DNA from: Sphingobium sp.
GTDB taxonomy: Bacteria; Pseudomonadota; Alphaproteobacteria; Sphingomonadales; Sphingomonadaceae
Direction of reading: 5' to 3'
DNA length: 7,483 nucleotides
Assembly: GCF_003248505.1 (NCBI RefSeq)
Contig: NZ_QFOA01000111.1
Coordinates: 1 to 7,483, forward strand
The position numbers and the translations under genes were made by a program. Below, in pieces: positions 5,882 through 7,483 of the stretch; position 1 is the stretch's first letter; the number at the start of each line of letters is the position of its first letter. The notes below the pieces were generated by a model, which was given only the letters and a program-made list of their open reading frames with translations, did not search any database and was not told where the DNA came from.

Positions 5882-7287
5882 AGCCGGTCCCCGCCTGGTA
5901 GCAGTGCAAGCAGTTCGGCGACGGCGGTGTCGACTGTATCTGCGCGGGTGGCGATATGATCCAGATAAATTGAGGTGGTCTCGAGACTTGCATGACCCAG
6001 AAGCCGCTGCACCTGTTGCAGGGGATCTCCGAGGATCCTGCGATAGCCTTCCGCCGGTCCGGCCGAACTCGCCAGGGAACCGCCATCGAGCTGGCGCTGA
6101 ATCAGCATTGCGAGCATATGGACTGCGAAGGTATGCCGGAGTTGATGTGGACTGATGTCGATCGGCAGTCCGTTCGCCTGGCAGCGATGGCACGCCCGTG
6201 CGAATGCGACTTCCCAGGAATTTGGGCGCACCGGCTGGCCGACCTCTGTCACCCACAAAACCGCTGGTTCGATTGGCGTGCTATCCGCATTACAGATGAC
6301 CAAACGCTCCCGTTCGTCCGGCGAGAAGACTTCCAGCGGGACAGTTCGCCCGTCGACGAGTAAAAGATTCCCTGAGCACGCGGTCGGTCGACGCACCAGA
6401 ATTGGACGTTCTACGAGGTTCCAACCTTCGCGGGCCTTGAACTTTGTGACTGCGTGGGTGCGCTCAACACGAATGTAAGTCTGGAGCCGCTGAAGCAGAC
6501 CGTCGGGGATAAGGATTGCCCGTCCGCGCTCGCCCTTGGTGAGACCTGCCGGCAAATTGAGCCATGTCTGACGACGAGACGCATTCGCCGCAGGCAAAGC
6601 GTCGAGCTCGAACACCAGAAGAAATGAGGCCTCTTCCAGCCTCAAGCCGGTTACCACCAGCATCTCCGCAAACAACGCGTTGCGAAGTCCGTTCCTGTCG
6701 CGTGCGCCCGGGCGCTCCGCTCCGTTTGCAGAAAGGCCGCGTAGCCCGACGTCCCGGAACTGTCGAAAATCCTCAAGCGTGACAAAACGGATGGTGTTTT
6801 GATTGGCACGTCCTTCGAATGCATCATTGCGCGTGATTAACTTGCCTTGACCACGCGTCCGATTGCGTCGCCAGATCTCGCGATGCGAAAAAGGGCTCGA
6901 AGGGAGAAGTCCCTCGCGCACTCCCCACTCATACAGCTTGTCGATTGCTGCGATTGATCTGTTCCACGACGCCGCCGAGATCCGGATTCCCGGTTCGCCT
7001 CTTCTACGAATGCGGTGGAAGGCTTCGACATCAGCGCGGGCAGCTTCCCAGACGGTCTTGTCGCAGACTTCCGTGAGGAAGCGCAACCACACCATGATGT
7101 CGTAGCCGTAAGCGCGAAGAGAGTGCCGGGAGCGAACTCCGTTGAGCGGCAGGTCGAGAAAGAAACGGTCAACGTCGGCGTCATACAGTTCACCGTCGCA
7201 TAAAATACGCGGCACATAGGCATCGAGGCCATCGGCGGCCCGCCGCTCTTCGAGCGTGACCTTTGATGAAGTGTCAAGAATATGCAT
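5878..7287 (-). CDS. Tyrosine recombinase with complete catalytic set, first of the trio (469 aa, IntA-like)
   Basis: This is an XerC/XerD-like recombinase expected to make the strand exchanges that excise or insert the element. Residues 40-135 form the SAM-like core-binding domain (SLRAYGYDIMVWLRFL, then AASWNRSIAAIDKLYEWGV). The catalytic residues are all visible: R216 in VTGLRLEEAS, K251 in LTKGERGR, H381 and R384 in HQLRHTFAVH, H432 in LLGHASLETTS, and Y441 in IYLDH. Two stretches are longer than in XerD: about 130 residues between K251 and box II, and about 47 between box II and the GH motif, which fits a distinct subfamily. The start is the ATG at 7287, after GGAGGG 11 bases upstream. 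An in-frame GTG at 7359 would add 24 residues of low-complexity sequence and has a poor ribosome site. It is the first gene of the operon, and its stop codon overlaps the next start. Confidence 0.95.
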   Translation of the reverse strand: MHILDTSSKVTLEERRAADGLDAYVPRILCDGELYDADVDRFFLDLPLNGVRSRHSLRAYGYDIMVWLRFLTEVCDKTVWEAARADVEAFHRIRRRGEPGIRISAASWNRSIAAIDKLYEWGVREGLLPSSPFSHREIWRRNRTRGQGKLITRNDAFEGRANQNTIRFVTLEDFRQFRDVGLRGLSANGAERPGARDRNGLRNALFAEMLVVTGLRLEEASFLLVFELDALPAANASRRQTWLNLPAGLTKGERGRAILIPDGLLQRLQTYIRVERTHAVTKFKAREGWNLVERPILVRRPTACSGNLLLVDGRTVPLEVFSPDERERLVICNADSTPIEPAVLWVTEVGQPVRPNSWEVAFARACHRCQANGLPIDISPHQLRHTFAVHMLAMLIQRQLDGGSLASSAGPAEGYRRILGDPLQQVQRLLGHASLETTSIYLDHIATRADTVDTAVAELLALLPGGDRL

Positions 7288-7483
7288 CGTTTGTCCAACC
7301 CTCCCCCAGACCCCCACCCGGGAGCCCGCGTCTACGGGAGGTGCTAGAGCCGCCGGCACTCTCCAGGCCGGCCTCCGCCAGCTATTTGGGAGCGCTGCGA
7401 CCGGCCTGGAAAGCGCCTTCCCTCAGCATGCGCATCGACGTAGCCAAGGTCGGTAGAGTCGGTGCAGACTGTCAAGATAAGGC
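7288..7483. other. Upstream region of the recombinase operon, likely near an element end
   Basis: No gene is supported in these 196 bases. The promoter of the recombinase operon should be here. On the minus strand TTGACA (7475-7470) is a perfect -35 hexamer, but no good -10 hexamer follows at 16-18 bases, so I do not call a promoter. GTCGGT occurs twice with a 9-bp period (7449-7454 and 7458-7463). In elements of this kind the first recombinase gene usually lies next to one terminus, so the attachment end may be in this stretch or just past it. Confidence 0.5.
7355..7417. repeat. 17-bp imperfect inverted repeat upstream of the first recombinase gene
   Basis: GGCACTCTCCAGGCCGG (7355-7371) and CCGGCCTGGAAAGCGCC (7401-7417) are inverted copies matching at 15 of 17 positions, including a perfect 10-bp core, TCCAGGCCGG/CCGGCCTGGA. 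The spacer is 29 bases. The left arm runs into AGGCCGGCCT (7365-7374), itself a perfect palindrome, so the CCGGCCT motif occurs three times in about 45 bp. No T-run follows, so a terminator is unlikely. Recombinase-binding sites or an operator controlling the operon fit the position, 68-130 bp upstream of the start codon. Confidence 0.6.

Larger units (their letters stand above)
1509..7287 (-). mobile_element. Integration module of a mobile element: three overlapping tyrosine recombinases plus a small gene
   Basis: Three large tyrosine recombinases in one orientation, with 4-bp overlaps, form one translationally coupled unit; a short unknown gene follows. Tandem recombinases occur in Tn554-type elements (361-aa TnpA, 630-aa TnpB, 125-aa TnpC), Recombinase-in-Trio elements (three smaller overlapping integrases) and strand-biased circularizing integrative elements (intA-tfp-intB-srap). 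The order active enzyme, Arg-less partner, long active enzyme, small protein fits the last type best, as I remember it. Element ends, target site and cargo are not resolved. Membership of the small gene is the weakest part. Confidence 0.75.

Noticed and set aside
5882..6256. Upstream extension of the middle recombinase to 6256 (125 more residues)
   Set aside because: It lies wholly inside the 3' end of the first recombinase, which has clear catalytic motifs there; the ATGA overlap at 5878-5881 is the natural start.
1932..7287. Recombinase-in-Trio (RIT) element
   Set aside because: RIT elements also have three overlapping tyrosine recombinases, but as I recall those proteins are smaller (about 300-400 aa) and the whole element is near 3.5 kb with inverted repeats close to the genes. 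Here the trio alone is 5.4 kb. Not fully excluded without a tree.
7470..7475. TTGACA as the -35 of a recombinase operon promoter
   Set aside because: The hexamer is perfect on the minus strand, but no acceptable -10 follows at normal spacing, so it is mentioned only as a note.
1..7483. CRISPR array, tRNA or rRNA gene
   Set aside because: I saw no regularly spaced repeats, no cloverleaf-like sequence with T-arm consensus, and no rRNA segments on either strand.

Overview
The window is GC-rich. Every gene I can support lies on the minus strand, so the biological reading direction is right to left. The base composition and the SulP sequence suggest an alphaproteobacterium, probably of the Rhizobiales. 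That is an inference from style, since the window holds no rRNA or other taxonomic marker.

Layout, in transcription order. At the right edge, 7288-7483 is non-coding and carries a 17-bp imperfect inverted repeat; it acts as the upstream region of the operon. Three large tyrosine recombinase genes follow. They overlap by 4 bp at each junction (ATGA, then GTGA): a 469-aa recombinase with all catalytic residues (5878-7287), a 600-aa recombinase-fold protein that keeps the tyrosine but has Glu in place of the box I arginine (4079-5881), and a 716-aa recombinase with a catalytic set complete except for Arg at the box II His position (1932-4082). After a 249-bp gap there is a 57-aa small gene with a strong ribosome binding site (1509-1682). 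Next come a possible terminator (1388-1432) and a gene-free region. The window ends inside the N-terminal 351 residues of a SulP-family anion transporter (1-1053), which runs off the left edge.

The three recombinases are almost certainly made together and act together as the integration/transposition module of a mobile element. Their number, order, sizes and the degenerate middle member best match, from memory, the intA-tfp-intB(-srap) module of strand-biased circularizing integrative elements. Tn554-type (TnpA/TnpB/TnpC) and Recombinase-in-Trio elements fit less well. The second and third proteins share a Cys-rich C-terminal block around a CPNAxITAR motif, absent from the first, so they are probably paralogous partners.

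Neither end of the element is proven. The right end should lie in or just beyond 7288-7483. The left end is unknown, so the SulP gene may be cargo or flanking host DNA.
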